Below are positions 8,478-17,753 of a stretch of DNA of 64,000 nt, in pieces. The position numbers were made by a program, and so were the translations under genes. The DNA is from Streptomyces akebiae (GTDB lineage: Bacteria; Actinomycetota; Actinomycetes; Streptomycetales; Streptomycetaceae). Numbering within the stretch: position 1 is the first letter of the stretch; each line of letters starts with the position of its first letter. The stretch covers positions 5,456,001-5,520,000 of the forward strand of contig NZ_CP080647.1 in NCBI RefSeq assembly GCF_019599145.1, given 5' to 3'. The notes under the pieces are model-generated. The model was not told the DNA's origin. It saw only the letters and a program-made list of their open reading frames with translations, and made no database searches.

Positions 8478-9365
8478 TCACAGGTCTCGCATTACGTTGT
8501 GGATCAGGTCGCGGGTCTTGTCCGGGCTCAGCGCCACGGCTTCGATCCGCTCCAAGAGCGTCCGGTATTTGTGTAGTTGTGCTTCGGCGTCGAGGAACAC
8601 GGCGCCGTGCGACTGATCGAGCTGGACGGTGTCCAACTGCGGTACTGGGCCGTGTGCGTAGGAGATCGACTGCCCCGACCCCGGGTAGGCGCCGACGTCG
8701 AAGGTGATGGCTCGCAGGGTGATGTGCTCACGGTCGCTCAGATCGAGCAGGTGTTCCAGTTGCTGTCGCGCCACAGTGGGGCCGCCGACCTTCATGCGGA
8801 GGGCCGCCTCGTGGATGACCGCCTGGTACGACGTGGGGTCGTCCGCTCGGTAGAGGACCCCCTGTCGCTTGATGCGGAACGAGAGCCGGTGCTCGATATC
8901 GGGAGGTGAGAGTTCGGTGACCGCCTGACGGAAGATCTCAAGTGCGTACTCGCGGGTCTGGAGCAGGCCGGGAATGCGGGCTGTGGTGGTCTCGCGTACC
9001 GACTTGGTGTGGTGCTCAAGCTCGGCCAGATCGAGCATCGGCGTCGGAAGCAGCTCGCGGTACTCCTCCCACCAGCCTCGCTTCCGGTCCGACGTCATGG
9101 CTGCCAAGGCCTCGACCAGGGGCTTGTCCGAGCAGTCGTAGTGGCAGGCGATGGTGCGCAGGCGCTCGGGGCTCACTCCCACACGTCCGGCCTCCATGTT
9201 GCTGACCTGCGTCTGCTTGATGCCCAGAAGTTGACCGGCCTCCGTGGCGCTCAGGCCCGCTCGTTCCCGGAGTTTGCGCAGTTCCGCGCCGAAGCGGAGT
9301 TGTCTGCCCGTCGGGTTGGCCCTCACGAGGCTGTCGACCTCCTTGTTGCCGCTGGTCACCCACAC
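8478..9365 (-). CDS. XRE-family regulator with DUF5753 (WhiJ-like)
   Basis: The 295-residue protein has an N-terminal helix-turn-helix (about 26-80; SATEAGQLLGIKQTQVSNME) and a C-terminal DUF5753 domain of about 180 residues (starting near IPGLLQTREYALEIF). These regulators pair with DUF397 proteins in many copies per Streptomyces genome. It heads an operon with two DUF397 genes and diverges from a HATPase gene over a 112-bp, comparatively AT-rich region that must hold both promoters. The start is GTG 9365; GTG 9359 is also possible. Confidence 0.9.
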   Translation of the reverse strand: MWVTSGNKEVDSLVRANPTGRQLRFGAELRKLRERAGLSATEAGQLLGIKQTQVSNMEAGRVGVSPERLRTIACHYDCSDKPLVEALAAMTSDRKRGWWEEYRELLPTPMLDLAELEHHTKSVRETTTARIPGLLQTREYALEIFRQAVTELSPPDIEHRLSFRIKRQGVLYRADDPTSYQAVIHEAALRMKVGGPTVARQQLEHLLDLSDREHITLRAITFDVGAYPGSGQSISYAHGPVPQLDTVQLDQSHGAVFLDAEAQLHKYRTLLERIEAVALSPDKTRDLIHNVMRDL

Positions 9366-9477
9366 GGGTGGTAGTGAACGAGATTTCCAAGAATCGGTGA
9401 ATGTATTAACTCTGTCCCGCTAGTTTAGGGCTCAGGAGCAGTATCTGACCAACTCCCCTCAGTAACCGGAGACTTCC

Positions 9478-9903
9478 ATGGCCACCGTATCCCCGTCCTG
9501 GAACTACACCCTTCGTCTCCCTCGGGACCCCCGCTCCCCCGGCGTCGGCCGCGCCACCCTCCGGGCCGTGCTCGCCGCGCACGACCTCTCCGAACTCACC
9601 CCCACCGCCGAACTGCTGGCCGCCGAGCTGCTCACCAACGCTCATCGGCACACCGCGCAGGAGTACGCCCTGAGGGTGCTGGAGGTCGGCGGGAGGCTGC
9701 GCGTGGGGGTGTGGGACCGGGACTGGCGGGTGCCGGTGGGGTTCGAAGGGGATGACCGGCCCGTCGACCTCGACGCCGAAGGTGGGCGTGGGTTGCGGCT
9801 CGTGCGCGCCTGCTCCGAGGGGCGGGGTGTGTCCGTGTTGCGCGACCTCGGTGTCTCGCAGGGCGGGAAGCTGCTGTGGGTCGACTGTGGTGCCGTTGAG
9901 TGA
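9478..9903 (+). CDS. Anti-sigma-factor-like ATP-binding protein (HATPase_c_2)
   Basis: The 141-residue single-domain protein has the GHKL fold of SpoIIAB/RsbW-type kinases: N-box ELLTNAHRHTA at about residues 50-60, a G1-like VWDRDW segment, and EGGRGLRLVRA near residue 103. The N-box Asn is present. Stand-alone HATPase proteins of this kind are commonly found divergent to XRE/DUF397 pairs in Streptomyces, forming the conserved three-part cluster seen here. It may bind a sigma factor or anti-anti-sigma factor, but the partner is not visible in the window. Confidence 0.85.
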   Translation: MATVSPSWNYTLRLPRDPRSPGVGRATLRAVLAAHDLSELTPTAELLAAELLTNAHRHTAQEYALRVLEVGGRLRVGVWDRDWRVPVGFEGDDRPVDLDAEGGRGLRLVRACSEGRGVSVLRDLGVSQGGKLLWVDCGAVE

Positions 9904-9969
9904 TCATTCCTAAGAAGGGGGGTCGCCTCTACACTTGCTGGCGGTGGACTGGCGCGCGGTGAGGGGCGG

Positions 9970-10977
9970 TTGACGGTGCGTAAGGCGTGGATCGTGGTGA
10001 TCGCTGCCGGCAGCGCCGGGCTCGCCTTCGTGATGGTGCTGGTAGTCGGGGTCTATCTGGTCGCCGGGAATCTCGCTGCCGGGATCGGGGGAAAGTCGGT
10101 CGGGCTGGCCAAGGGGGCCGTTCCCGCCGCTTATCAGGCGCTCGTGCAGAAATGGGGCAATCTGTGCGACGCCATCAATCCGGCACTGCTCGCCGCGCAG
10201 CTGTACCAGGAGAGCGGGTTCAATCCGAAGGCGCAGAGCCACGCCGCCGCGCAGGGGATCGCGCAATTCATTCCGGGGACCTGGGCCACGCACGGGTTGG
10301 ACGGTGACGGCGACGGCGATCGTGACGTCTGGGACCCGAATGACGCGATTCCATCGGCCGCCTCGTACGACTGCTCGCTCGCGAAGTACGTGAAGGACGT
10401 CCCCGGCGATCCGACGGCGAACATGCTCGCTTCCTACAACGCGGGCGCGTACGCCGTGATCAAGTACGGGGGTGTTCCGCCGTACAAGGAGACCCAGAAC
10501 TACGTCAAGACGATCAAGACGTTGTCGGAGAGTTTCGCCGCGCCCACGAGCCGCGTCGATCCGAGCGAGCAGGCGGCCGGGGCCATCGCGTACGCGCAGA
10601 AGAAGCTCGGGACGCTGTATCTCTGGGGTGGCACCGGTACCGCTGAGCAGGGCGGACGCTTCGACTGCTCGGGGCTGACGCAGGCGGCGTACAAGAGCGT
10701 GGGGATCACCCTGCCGCGGGTCGCGAACGATCAGTACAACGCCGGGCCGCATCCCTCGCGGGACGAGCTGCTGCCCGGGGATCTCGTGTTCTTCTCCGAC
10801 GACCTCACCAACTCGCGGGCCATTCGGCACGTCGGGATTTATGTGGGGGGCGGATACATGATCGACGCGCCGCGGACCGGGGCGGTCATCCGGTTCGACC
10901 CGATTGACACCCCTGACTACTTCGGTGCGACCCGGGTCACCGAAGATGGCGCGAAAGCGCTGCCCACGCCGGTCTGA
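9970..10977 (+). CDS. Membrane-anchored lytic transglycosylase-NlpC/P60 peptidoglycan hydrolase
   Basis: The 335-residue protein has an N-terminal membrane/signal segment (WIVVIAAGSAGLAFVMVLVV), a transglycosylase-like domain (about 55-170) with catalytic Glu in LYQESGFNP and the usual AQGIAQFIPGTW, and an NlpC/P60 domain (about 200-325). In the latter the catalytic Cys lies in FDCSGLTQAAY and the His in IRHVGIYVGGG. It should cut both glycan strands and stem peptides of the cell wall outside the membrane. The start is TTG 9970 or GTG 9976; the GAGGGG element ends 9 bases before the GTG, which may be the real start. It is a single gene followed by its own intergenic region. Confidence 0.88.
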   Translation: MTVRKAWIVVIAAGSAGLAFVMVLVVGVYLVAGNLAAGIGGKSVGLAKGAVPAAYQALVQKWGNLCDAINPALLAAQLYQESGFNPKAQSHAAAQGIAQFIPGTWATHGLDGDGDGDRDVWDPNDAIPSAASYDCSLAKYVKDVPGDPTANMLASYNAGAYAVIKYGGVPPYKETQNYVKTIKTLSESFAAPTSRVDPSEQAAGAIAYAQKKLGTLYLWGGTGTAEQGGRFDCSGLTQAAYKSVGITLPRVANDQYNAGPHPSRDELLPGDLVFFSDDLTNSRAIRHVGIYVGGGYMIDAPRTGAVIRFDPIDTPDYFGATRVTEDGAKALPTPV

Positions 10978-11212
10978 GGGTCCCGCAATTCTCCGTTAAC
11001 CACTGCCCTGAGCTGCGCAGACGTGTCTCTCTTCGATAACGTCTGAGTGATCATTCAGTGGAGGGTGGAACGCATTGAGAAGGAGTGTGCGTTCCTATTT
11101 GACGTAGCGCGTTGACGCCCATGCGGAAGCACCTACGTACACCACGGGGGTGGCAAAGCGCGGCGCACGTACGGTGCGGTCGCGAGAACGATGACGAAAG
11201 GGCCGCAGCACG

Positions 11213-11935
11213 ATGGCTGGACTCGCCGCGCATGCCGCACTTGCCGCTGAAGCCGGATCGAACCCCGACGTCGAGCTGCTGTACGACATCAATGGTCTGG
11301 CCAAGGACGCGCCGACCTGGCTCGACCGGGTGATGGAGTTCGTGGGGGAGTACGGGCTCCTCTTCGCGATGGTGCTGCTGATCCTGTGGTGCTGGTGGGG
11401 CGTGCGGAAGCGGGGCGGGGAGGATGCCGCCTCGTCCGTGGCCGCCTTGATGTGGGCGCCGCTCGCCGCCGGGATCGCCGTGCTGGTGAACGTGCCGATA
11501 CGCGGGTTCGTGGAGCGGCCCCGGCCCTTTCTCGATCATGAGGGGCTGGAGGTGCTGGTCTCCGGCAAGACCGACTACTCGTTCGTGAGCGATCACGCGA
11601 CGCTGATCATGGCGATGGCGGTGGGGCTGTTCGTCGCCAACCGGAAGTTCGGCATGGTCGGGCTGGTCATCGGGCTTCTGGGTGGGTTCATCCGGGTCTA
11701 CATGGGTGTGCACTACCCGACCGATGTGATCGGGGGGTTCGCGCTCGGGACCGCGGTCGCGTTGTTGCTGTCGCCGCTCGCCATGGCTCTGCTCACGCCC
11801 CTGATGAAGGCGGTGGAGCGGTCGGCCCGGGTGGGGTGGATCGTGCGGGCTCGGGGGCGTGACGGGGGGCGTGCGGTGATTCCGGGGGCGCGGGTCGAGT
11901 CGGCTTCCGCGGAGGAGCGGGATTTGGCGGCCTGA
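11213..11935 (+). CDS. PAP2-family membrane phosphatase
   Basis: The 240-residue integral membrane protein contains the three phosphatase motifs of the PAP2 superfamily: RGFVERPRP (K/R-x6-RP variant), YSFVSDHAT (SGH-like, with Asp in place of Gly) and RVYMGVHYPTDVIGG (R-x5-H-x3-D). Hydrophobic helices flank the motifs. Likely substrates are isoprenyl or lipid pyrophosphates; undecaprenyl pyrophosphate recycling is a reasonable guess. The 235-bp stretch upstream (10978-11212) has no gene. The transcript probably ends in the repeat-rich region downstream. Confidence 0.85.
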   Translation: MAGLAAHAALAAEAGSNPDVELLYDINGLAKDAPTWLDRVMEFVGEYGLLFAMVLLILWCWWGVRKRGGEDAASSVAALMWAPLAAGIAVLVNVPIRGFVERPRPFLDHEGLEVLVSGKTDYSFVSDHATLIMAMAVGLFVANRKFGMVGLVIGLLGGFIRVYMGVHYPTDVIGGFALGTAVALLLSPLAMALLTPLMKAVERSARVGWIVRARGRDGGRAVIPGARVESASAEERDLAA

Positions 11936-11956
11936 GGGCTCGCCCGATTCTTTTCG

Positions 11957-12117
11957 CCCCCGCCGCCCCTACCCGTCCCGTCCTCAAGGGGCTGTGCCCC
12001 TTTGACCCCCGTCCTTTGACCCCCGTCCTTTGACCCCGTCTGCGGGTTCGGTGGGGGCTGGTCGCGCAGTTCCCCGCGCCCCTGTAAGGCCTGCGGCCTT
12101 CTCAGGGGCTGCGGGAA
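11957..12117. repeat. Dispersed composite intergenic repeat, copy 1
   Basis: This convergent intergenic stretch contains CCGCCCCTACCCGTCC, a GGGGCTGTGCCCC hairpin, three near-identical CCCCGTCCTTTGAC units in tandem, and then TCGCGCAGTTCCCCGCGCCCCT followed by a complementary AGGGGCTGCGGGAA. The same modules recur at about 13.8, 18.7, 33.3, 40.1 and 56.1 kb. It lies between convergent genes and can form hairpins, so a terminator role is likely. Confidence 0.8.
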
Positions 12118-12150
12118 CCTGAAGTAGCGGACCCCTGAAGGCCTGCGGCC

Positions 12151-13695
12151 CTACAGGGCCTGCGGGAACGTGAAGAAGCGGTTCGGGTCGTACTTCTTCT
12201 TCAGGGTGGTCAGGCGGGGGGCCGCGTCGCCGTAGTACGCCTTCCTCCAGTCGGTCAGGGTGGCGTCGGTGTAGTTCTGGTAGGCGGCGCCGGAGGCGTG
12301 GCGGGTCATGGACTTGTGGGCCGTCGTGAGCCAGGACTGGGCCGTCGTGCCGGAGGTGCCGCTCTTCCAGGAGGCGAGGTACTGGGCCAGCATCCGGGAG
12401 CGGCGGTGCACGAACGCCGTGGCCGTGGGGGAGACCCGGTTGACCTGGCCGCCGAGGGCGGTGAGGGCGATGCTGCCGGCTCCGCCCTTCACCCCCGTGA
12501 TCTGGGTCAGCAGGGTCTGGATGCCTGCCGAGGAGATCGAGCGGTCGAAGAAGTCCGAGCGGGCCGCGTACGTCTCCCGGCGCAGCGCGCCCTGGGGGGA
12601 GCGGCCCGGGGTCGAGCCGGGGAGATGGCACTTGGCGTCGACGGAGAAGGAGCCGCAGCCGGCGTAGCCCTCCATGGCGTCCTCGTACGAGCGCCGCTTG
12701 AGGGAGACGCTGCGGGCCGGGGTGCCGACGCGGTCGGCGAGGCGGTCGAGGGCGTTCTCCAGGTCGCCGTAGGAGCCGAGGGAGAAGGCGGCGACGGCGA
12801 CGGTCGGGCTGCCGCCGTTCTCCAGGTGGCAGGAGGACCAGATCTCGTCGGGCTGGGTCGGGCCCCACTCCTGCCAGGCCTTCAGTACGGCGGCGGCCTT
12901 GGACCACGGCCAGGTGAGGTACGCGGTGACGCCCTGGCGGGCCGGGTGGGTCCGGAAGCGGAGTTCTGTGACCACGCCGAAGTTGCCGTTGCCCGCGCCT
13001 CGTAGGGCCCAGAAGAGGTCCTTGTTGGTGGTGGCGTTCGCGATCAGTTGCTTGCCGTCGGCCGTGATCAGCGTGGCCTGGGTGAGGCTGTCGCAGGTCA
13101 GGCCGTAGGCGCGGGAGGTGACGCCGTGGCCGCCGCCGAGGGTGAGGCCGGAGACGCCCACGGTCGGGCAGGAGCCGGCGGGGATGGTGACGCCCTTCGC
13201 GGCCAGGGCGCGGTAGACGTCGATGAGTTTCGAGCCCGCTCCGACGACGGCCTCGTTCGCGGAGGCGCGGACCTTGTTCAGCTTCGACACGTCTATGACC
13301 AGGCGGCCGTTGCCGGAGGACCAGCCGGCGTAGGAGTGGCCGCCGTTGCGGATCGAGACCTTGAGGGCGTGGGTCCTGGCGTAGGCGAGGGTCGTGCGGA
13401 TGTCGTCGGGGTGGGCGACGTACGCGACCGCGGTGGGCTTCAGGGTGTCGAAGCGGGTGTTGTAGAGCTGGCGGGCCGTGGACCAGGCCTTGTCGCCGGG
13501 GCGGATGAGGGGGCCGTCCAGGTCGCGGGCCAGGGCGGACCAGTTGGCGGTGGTGGGGGTGCCGGCGCCGGTCGTGGTGGTGCGGAGGGAGGTGTCCGTG
13601 GCGCGGGAGGGGGTGGGGCCGGGGTTGGTGCAGGCGGAGGCGGTCAGGGTGGTGGTGAGTGCGGCTGCGCCGCCTATGAATGTGCGCCGTTCCAT
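12151..13695 (-). CDS. Exported FAD-linked oxidase of the BBE (berberine-bridge) family
   Basis: The 514-residue product starts MERRTFIGGAAAL, a Tat-like RR motif before a hydrophobic stretch that ends in ASAC, so it is probably a Tat-exported lipoprotein. The FAD-binding PCMH domain (about 80-260) shows RNGGHSYAG, whose His is the usual 8-alpha-histidyl attachment site, and GSCPTVGVSGLTLGGG, whose Cys sits where 6-S-cysteinyl linkage occurs, suggesting bicovalent FAD. The C-terminal BBE segment is present (YTDATLTDWRKAYYG…YDPNRFF). The substrate is unknown; family members oxidise sugars or secondary metabolites. ATG 13695 was chosen over longer upstream frames because it begins the signal peptide. 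Confidence 0.87.
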   Translation of the reverse strand: MERRTFIGGAAALTTTLTASACTNPGPTPSRATDTSLRTTTTGAGTPTTANWSALARDLDGPLIRPGDKAWSTARQLYNTRFDTLKPTAVAYVAHPDDIRTTLAYARTHALKVSIRNGGHSYAGWSSGNGRLVIDVSKLNKVRASANEAVVGAGSKLIDVYRALAAKGVTIPAGSCPTVGVSGLTLGGGHGVTSRAYGLTCDSLTQATLITADGKQLIANATTNKDLFWALRGAGNGNFGVVTELRFRTHPARQGVTAYLTWPWSKAAAVLKAWQEWGPTQPDEIWSSCHLENGGSPTVAVAAFSLGSYGDLENALDRLADRVGTPARSVSLKRRSYEDAMEGYAGCGSFSVDAKCHLPGSTPGRSPQGALRRETYAARSDFFDRSISSAGIQTLLTQITGVKGGAGSIALTALGGQVNRVSPTATAFVHRRSRMLAQYLASWKSGTSGTTAQSWLTTAHKSMTRHASGAAYQNYTDATLTDWRKAYYGDAAPRLTTLKKKYDPNRFFTFPQAL

Positions 13696-13768
13696 GGGGC
13701 CTCTCCCGGTGCGCCGTGCGTGGGTTCTTGGGACGAGACGGGGTTGGTGGGGTGCGGGTTCCCAGGAT

Positions 13769-13931
13769 GCGCAACCGCCGCCCCTACCCGTCCCTTCCTC
13801 GCCCCTTCTGCCCCCTCCTGAGGCGGCCCCTCGCCCCCAGGGCGCCTCAGGGCTCGGGGATGCGGGTGCGGGGGCGGCTGCGGGTCGTCGGTGGCTCGTC
13901 GCGCAGTTCCTCGCGCCCCTGGGGTGGGGCC
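13769..13931. repeat. Dispersed composite intergenic repeat, copy 2
   Basis: Upstream of the oxidase gene lies another copy of the modules CCGCCCCTACCCGTCC and TCGCGCAGTTCCTCGCGCCCCT, separated by degenerate GC-rich inverted sequence. It is imperfect relative to the copies near 33.3 and 56.1 kb. Together with the pst promoter it accounts for the 13.7-14.3 kb gap between genes. Confidence 0.7.
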
Positions 13932-14108
13932 CGGGGTGTGGCTTTCCGGGGATCGGGGTGCGTGGAGTGGGGGTCAACTGGGGATGGTTTCTCTCTGTAG
14001 CTAGTTGAGTGCGGAGAGTTATGGTCCGGAGAGGGGGTGGTTCGGTATCGGGACCCTCACGTGTTCTCCCCGTAAGCGTTCCGTGACCTCACCGCACTGT
14101 CGGCAGGG

Positions 14109-14152
14109 GTTCACTCGCCGTTCACTTCCGTCCATTGGCGGCTTCACCTGAT
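14109..14152 (+). promoter_or_regulatory. PHO box (PhoP-binding direct repeats) upstream of pstS
   Basis: Four consecutive 11-bp units occur: GTTCACTCGCC, GTTCACTTCCG, TCCATTGGCGG (degenerate) and CTTCACCTGAT. Streptomyces PhoP binds tandem 11-bp units of the form GTTCACCnnnn, so this fits a PHO box well. It lies about 170 bp before the pstS start, consistent with activation of pstSCAB on phosphate starvation. Confidence 0.85.
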
Positions 14153-14324
14153 CTGCCTAATTTCGGCCTTACCCGGTGCGGGGTGTGGACCGAAATGCGG
14201 CCTCGCAGCCCGTGACGACAGCAGTCTGAGGGACCGAAGGCATCGGCGGAACGGGTCCCGAGGCTGATACGACGACTTCGCACGCCGCCATGTGGACGGC
14301 GGCTCCTGGAAGGAACTCCCGAAA

Positions 14325-15455
14325 GTGAAGCTTCAGCGCAAGAACCGGCTGCGCGCCCTTTCTCTCGGTGCTGTCGCCCTCACCGGCGCTCTGACCCTCA
14401 CCGCGTGCGGGTCGGACGACACCAGTGGTGGCGCGAGCGGTACCGGCGAGAGCACGGCTGCCGCGGGCAACATCGACTGCGGCGACGCCAAGGGTCAGCT
14501 GCTGGCCGACGGCTCCTCCGCGCAGAAGAACGCGATCGACGCCTGGGTGGCGCAGTACCAGAGCACCTGCAAGGACGTCGTGATCAACTACAAGGGCAGC
14601 GGTTCGGGCGCGGGCATCACCGCGTTCACCCAGGGCCAGGTCGCCTTCGCGGGCTCCGACTCGGCGCTCAAGCCCGAAGAGGTCACGGCCTCCAAGGAGA
14701 TCTGCTCCGGCGGTCAGGGCATCGACCTGCCGATGGTCGGCGGCCCGATCGCCGTCGGTTACAACGTCCCGGGTGTCGACAACCTGGTCCTGGACGCCAA
14801 GACCCTCGCCCTGATCTTCGACAGCAAGATCACCAACTGGAACGACGAGGCCATCGCGAAGCTGAACCCCGACGCCAAGCTGCCCGACCTCAAGATCCAG
14901 GCCTTCCACCGCTCGGACGAGTCCGGCACCACGGACAACTTCACCAAGTACCTGATCGCCGCGGCCCCCGACAACTGGAAGTACGAGGGCGGCAAGGCCT
15001 GGCAGGCCAAGGGCGGCCAGTCCGCGCAGGGCTCCTCCGGTGTCGCGCAGGGCGTGAAGGAGACCAAGGGCGCGATCTCCTACATGGAGCTCTCCTACGC
15101 CAAGGACGGCATCACCACGGTCGACGTCAAGACCGGTGCCGCCGAGCCGGTGAAGGCGACCGTGGAGAACGCCACCAAGGCCATCTCCGAGGCCAAGGTC
15201 GTGGGCACCGGCAAGGACATGGCGCTGGAGCTCAACTACACGCCCACCGCCGAGGGCGCCTACCCGATCACCCTCGTCACCTACGAGATCGTCTGTGACA
15301 AGGGCAACAAGGCGGACACCCTGCCCGCCACCAAGTCCTTCCTCACCTACATCGCGTCCGAGGACGGCCAGGCGCTGCTCTCCGAGGCCGGGTACGCCCC
15401 GATGCCCGAGGAGATCATCACCAAGGTCCGTACGACCATCTCGGAACTGAGCTGA
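14325..15455 (+). CDS. pstS: Phosphate ABC transporter, periplasmic-type phosphate-binding lipoprotein PstS
   Basis: The 376-residue protein has a signal peptide ending in a lipobox (LTLTAC, Cys about residue 29), then a Ser/Gly-rich linker and the PstS fold. Phosphate-contact motifs include GSSAQKNAI, KGSGSGAGITAF, GSDSAL and RSDESGTTDNFTKYL. It captures extracellular phosphate for PstCAB. GTG 14325 was chosen because GGAAGGA lies 10 bases upstream and it starts a normal basic n-region; the ATG at 14292 would add 11 residues ahead of it. It is first in pstSCAB, downstream of the PHO box. Confidence 0.96.
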   Translation: MKLQRKNRLRALSLGAVALTGALTLTACGSDDTSGGASGTGESTAAAGNIDCGDAKGQLLADGSSAQKNAIDAWVAQYQSTCKDVVINYKGSGSGAGITAFTQGQVAFAGSDSALKPEEVTASKEICSGGQGIDLPMVGGPIAVGYNVPGVDNLVLDAKTLALIFDSKITNWNDEAIAKLNPDAKLPDLKIQAFHRSDESGTTDNFTKYLIAAAPDNWKYEGGKAWQAKGGQSAQGSSGVAQGVKETKGAISYMELSYAKDGITTVDVKTGAAEPVKATVENATKAISEAKVVGTGKDMALELNYTPTAEGAYPITLVTYEIVCDKGNKADTLPATKSFLTYIASEDGQALLSEAGYAPMPEEIITKVRTTISELS

Positions 15456-15592
15456 CCTGAGTGCGGCCCAGCCCCCACCGGGACTGGGCCGCACCGTCCG
15501 GTGCACCGCCGCCAGGAGTCTCCCGCCACCGCGGGCGGCTCCGCCCCGAGCCGCCGCCCTCACGGCGATGGCTCCGCAGACCGGAGAACCTG

Positions 15593-16600
15593 ATGGACAT
15601 ATCGATCAAAGACACTCCCGCACCCCGCACCCCACCGACTTCCGAGACCCCCGAGGACAAGCGTGTCGCCCGTGGCGTCACGCGCTTCGGCGACCGGGTC
15701 TTCCTCGGCCTGTCCCGCGGGTCCGGCATCTTCCTGCTGGTGCTCATGGCGGCCATCGCCGTGTTCCTCAGCTACCGTGCCGCGCTCGCCATCAGCAAGG
15801 ACGAGGCCAACTTCTTCACCACCTTCGAGTGGAACCCCACCGGGGTCCCGCCGGTGTTCGGCATCGCGGTCCTGGCCTTCGGCACCGTCGTCTCGTCGGT
15901 CATCGCGATGGCCATCGCGGTCCCCGTCGCGGTCGGCATCGCGCTCTTCATCACGCACTACGCCCCGCGCAAGCTGGGCGGCCCCATCGCGTACGTGATC
16001 GACCTGCTCGCCGCCGTGCCGTCCATCGTGTACGGCCTGTGGGGCATCCTGGTCCTCGTGCCGCAGCTCGACGGGCTCTACGGCTGGCTGAACGACTACC
16101 TCGGCTGGACCGGCATCCTCGAGTGGCAGGGCGGCGCCCCCCGCTCGATGCTCACCGTCGGCATCCTGCTCGCGATCATGATCCTGCCGATCATCACCAA
16201 CGTGAGCCGTGAGGTCTTCCGCCAGGTCCCGCGGATGCACGAGGAGGCCGCGCTGGCCCTCGGCGCCACCCGCTGGGAGGTCATCCGCATGGCGGTGCTG
16301 CCCTTCGGGCGCTCCGGTGTCATCTCCGCGTCGATGCTCGGCCTCGGCCGCGCGCTCGGTGAGACCATGGCCGTGGCGATGGTCCTGTCGTCCAGCTTCG
16401 AGATCAACCTCAGCCTGCTCGACCCGGGCGGCGGCACCTTCGCCCAGAACATCGCCAGCAAGTTCAGCGAGGCGACCGAGATGGGCCGGGACGCCCTGAT
16501 CGCCTCCGGTCTGGTCCTGTTCGTCATCACCCTGCTGGTCAACGGCGCGGCCCGGCTGATCATCGCCCGCCGCAAGGAGTTCTCGGGGGCCAACGCATGA
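15593..16600 (+). CDS. pstC: Phosphate ABC transporter permease PstC
   Basis: The 335-residue integral membrane protein has about six hydrophobic helices and the ABC permease EAA loop (EEAALALGATRWEVIRMAVLP), which contacts the ATPase PstB. It forms the inner-membrane channel with PstA. ATG 15593 has a GGAG element 7 bases upstream; earlier frame extension is low-complexity. The stop overlaps the pstA start by 4 bp (ATGA). Confidence 0.95.
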   Translation: MDISIKDTPAPRTPPTSETPEDKRVARGVTRFGDRVFLGLSRGSGIFLLVLMAAIAVFLSYRAALAISKDEANFFTTFEWNPTGVPPVFGIAVLAFGTVVSSVIAMAIAVPVAVGIALFITHYAPRKLGGPIAYVIDLLAAVPSIVYGLWGILVLVPQLDGLYGWLNDYLGWTGILEWQGGAPRSMLTVGILLAIMILPIITNVSREVFRQVPRMHEEAALALGATRWEVIRMAVLPFGRSGVISASMLGLGRALGETMAVAMVLSSSFEINLSLLDPGGGTFAQNIASKFSEATEMGRDALIASGLVLFVITLLVNGAARLIIARRKEFSGANA

Positions 16601-17652
16601 GCAACGCAACTCTCACCCCGAAGGGCCCGAGCACCCTGCGTGCCGCGTCCCTGCCCAAGTGGTTCCCCTGGGCGGTCGCCGCCGGTTCGGTGGCCCTGGG
16701 CCTCGGCATCAGTGCCGCGATCGGCCTCGAAAGCTCCATCCAGTGGGCCCTGATCGCCGGCATCCTCTTCGTCCTCGGCTCGTTCGTCATCGCCGCGCGC
16801 GTCGAGGGCAAGCGCCAGGCCAAGGACCGCGTGGCGACCAGCCTCGTCTGGGTCGCGTTCCTGCTCGCGGTGCTCCCGCTGGCCTCCCTCATCTGGGAGA
16901 CGATCAGCCGTGGTGTGAAGGTCCTCGACGGCTACTTCCTCACCCACTCGATGGGTGTGGTCGCCACCTCGCAGCCCGGCGGCGGCATCTACCACGCCAT
17001 CCTCGGCACCCTGGAGCAGGTCGGCATCGCCGCCGTCATCTCCGTGCCGATCGGTGTGCTGACCGCGATCTACCTGGTCGAGTACGGCCGGGGCAGGCTC
17101 GCCAAGGCCGTCACCTTCTTCGTCGACGTCATGACGGGCATCCCGTCGATCGTCGCGGGTCTGTTCATCCTCAGCACCTGGATCCTGATCCTGGGCATGG
17201 GCCCCTCCGGCTTCGCCGGCGCGATGGCGCTGACCATCCTGATGCTGCCGGTCGTCGTCCGCTCGACCGAGGAGATGCTCAAGCTCGTCCCGAACGAGCT
17301 GCGCGAGGCCTCGCTGGCGCTGGGCGTGCCGAAGTGGCGCACCATCCTCAAAATCGTGCTGCCGACCGCCATCGGTGGTATCACGACAGGTGTGATGCTC
17401 GCGGTCGCCCGTATCGCCGGTGAGACCGCTCCGGTCCTGCTCCTGGTGTGGGGTTCGAACTACATCAACGCGAACCCCTTCTCCGACCCGCAGGCCTCGC
17501 TGCCGATGTACATCTATCTGCAGTTCCAGCAGAGCGGCGGTTCCGGAGCGGCGTACGACCGTGCCTGGGCGGCCTCGCTGACGCTGATCGCGTTCATCAT
17601 GATCCTGAACCTGGCGGCCCGCGGCATCGCCCGCTGGAAGGCCCCACGATGA
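16597..17652 (+). CDS. pstA: Phosphate ABC transporter permease PstA
   Basis: The 351-residue membrane protein has an EAA loop (LREASLALGVPKWRTILKIVLP) and a C-terminal helix ending RGIARWKAPR. It pairs with PstC to form the translocation pore. It starts at an ATG overlapping the pstC stop, so translation is coupled. The N-terminal 120 residues hold two extra hydrophobic segments before the conserved core, as in other actinobacterial PstA proteins. Confidence 0.95.
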   Translation: MSNATLTPKGPSTLRAASLPKWFPWAVAAGSVALGLGISAAIGLESSIQWALIAGILFVLGSFVIAARVEGKRQAKDRVATSLVWVAFLLAVLPLASLIWETISRGVKVLDGYFLTHSMGVVATSQPGGGIYHAILGTLEQVGIAAVISVPIGVLTAIYLVEYGRGRLAKAVTFFVDVMTGIPSIVAGLFILSTWILILGMGPSGFAGAMALTILMLPVVVRSTEEMLKLVPNELREASLALGVPKWRTILKIVLPTAIGGITTGVMLAVARIAGETAPVLLLVWGSNYINANPFSDPQASLPMYIYLQFQQSGGSGAAYDRAWAASLTLIAFIMILNLAARGIARWKAPR

Positions 17653-17753
17653 CAATCACGCGGCTTCGCCGCGCGCCCGGTCGCTGACGCGGCCACCAGC
17701 GACCAGATCCCCGAATTCCCCGCGAATTCCTCGCGAAAGAAGCAGTGATTCAC

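Noticed and set aside
9897..11056. Shared 13-mer TGAGTGATCATTC at 9897-9909 and 11044-11056
   Set aside because: The first copy overlaps a stop codon and the second lies in a leader; two short copies are not enough to call an element.
11984..13774. Long Arg/Pro/His-rich minus-strand frame
   Set aside because: It is an alternative frame of the BBE oxidase gene with no domain pattern.
14169..15563. Long minus-strand open frame across pstS
   Set aside because: Its protein is low-complexity Leu/Gly/Val/Arg and is the shadow of a clear pstS gene; high GC content creates such frames throughout the window.
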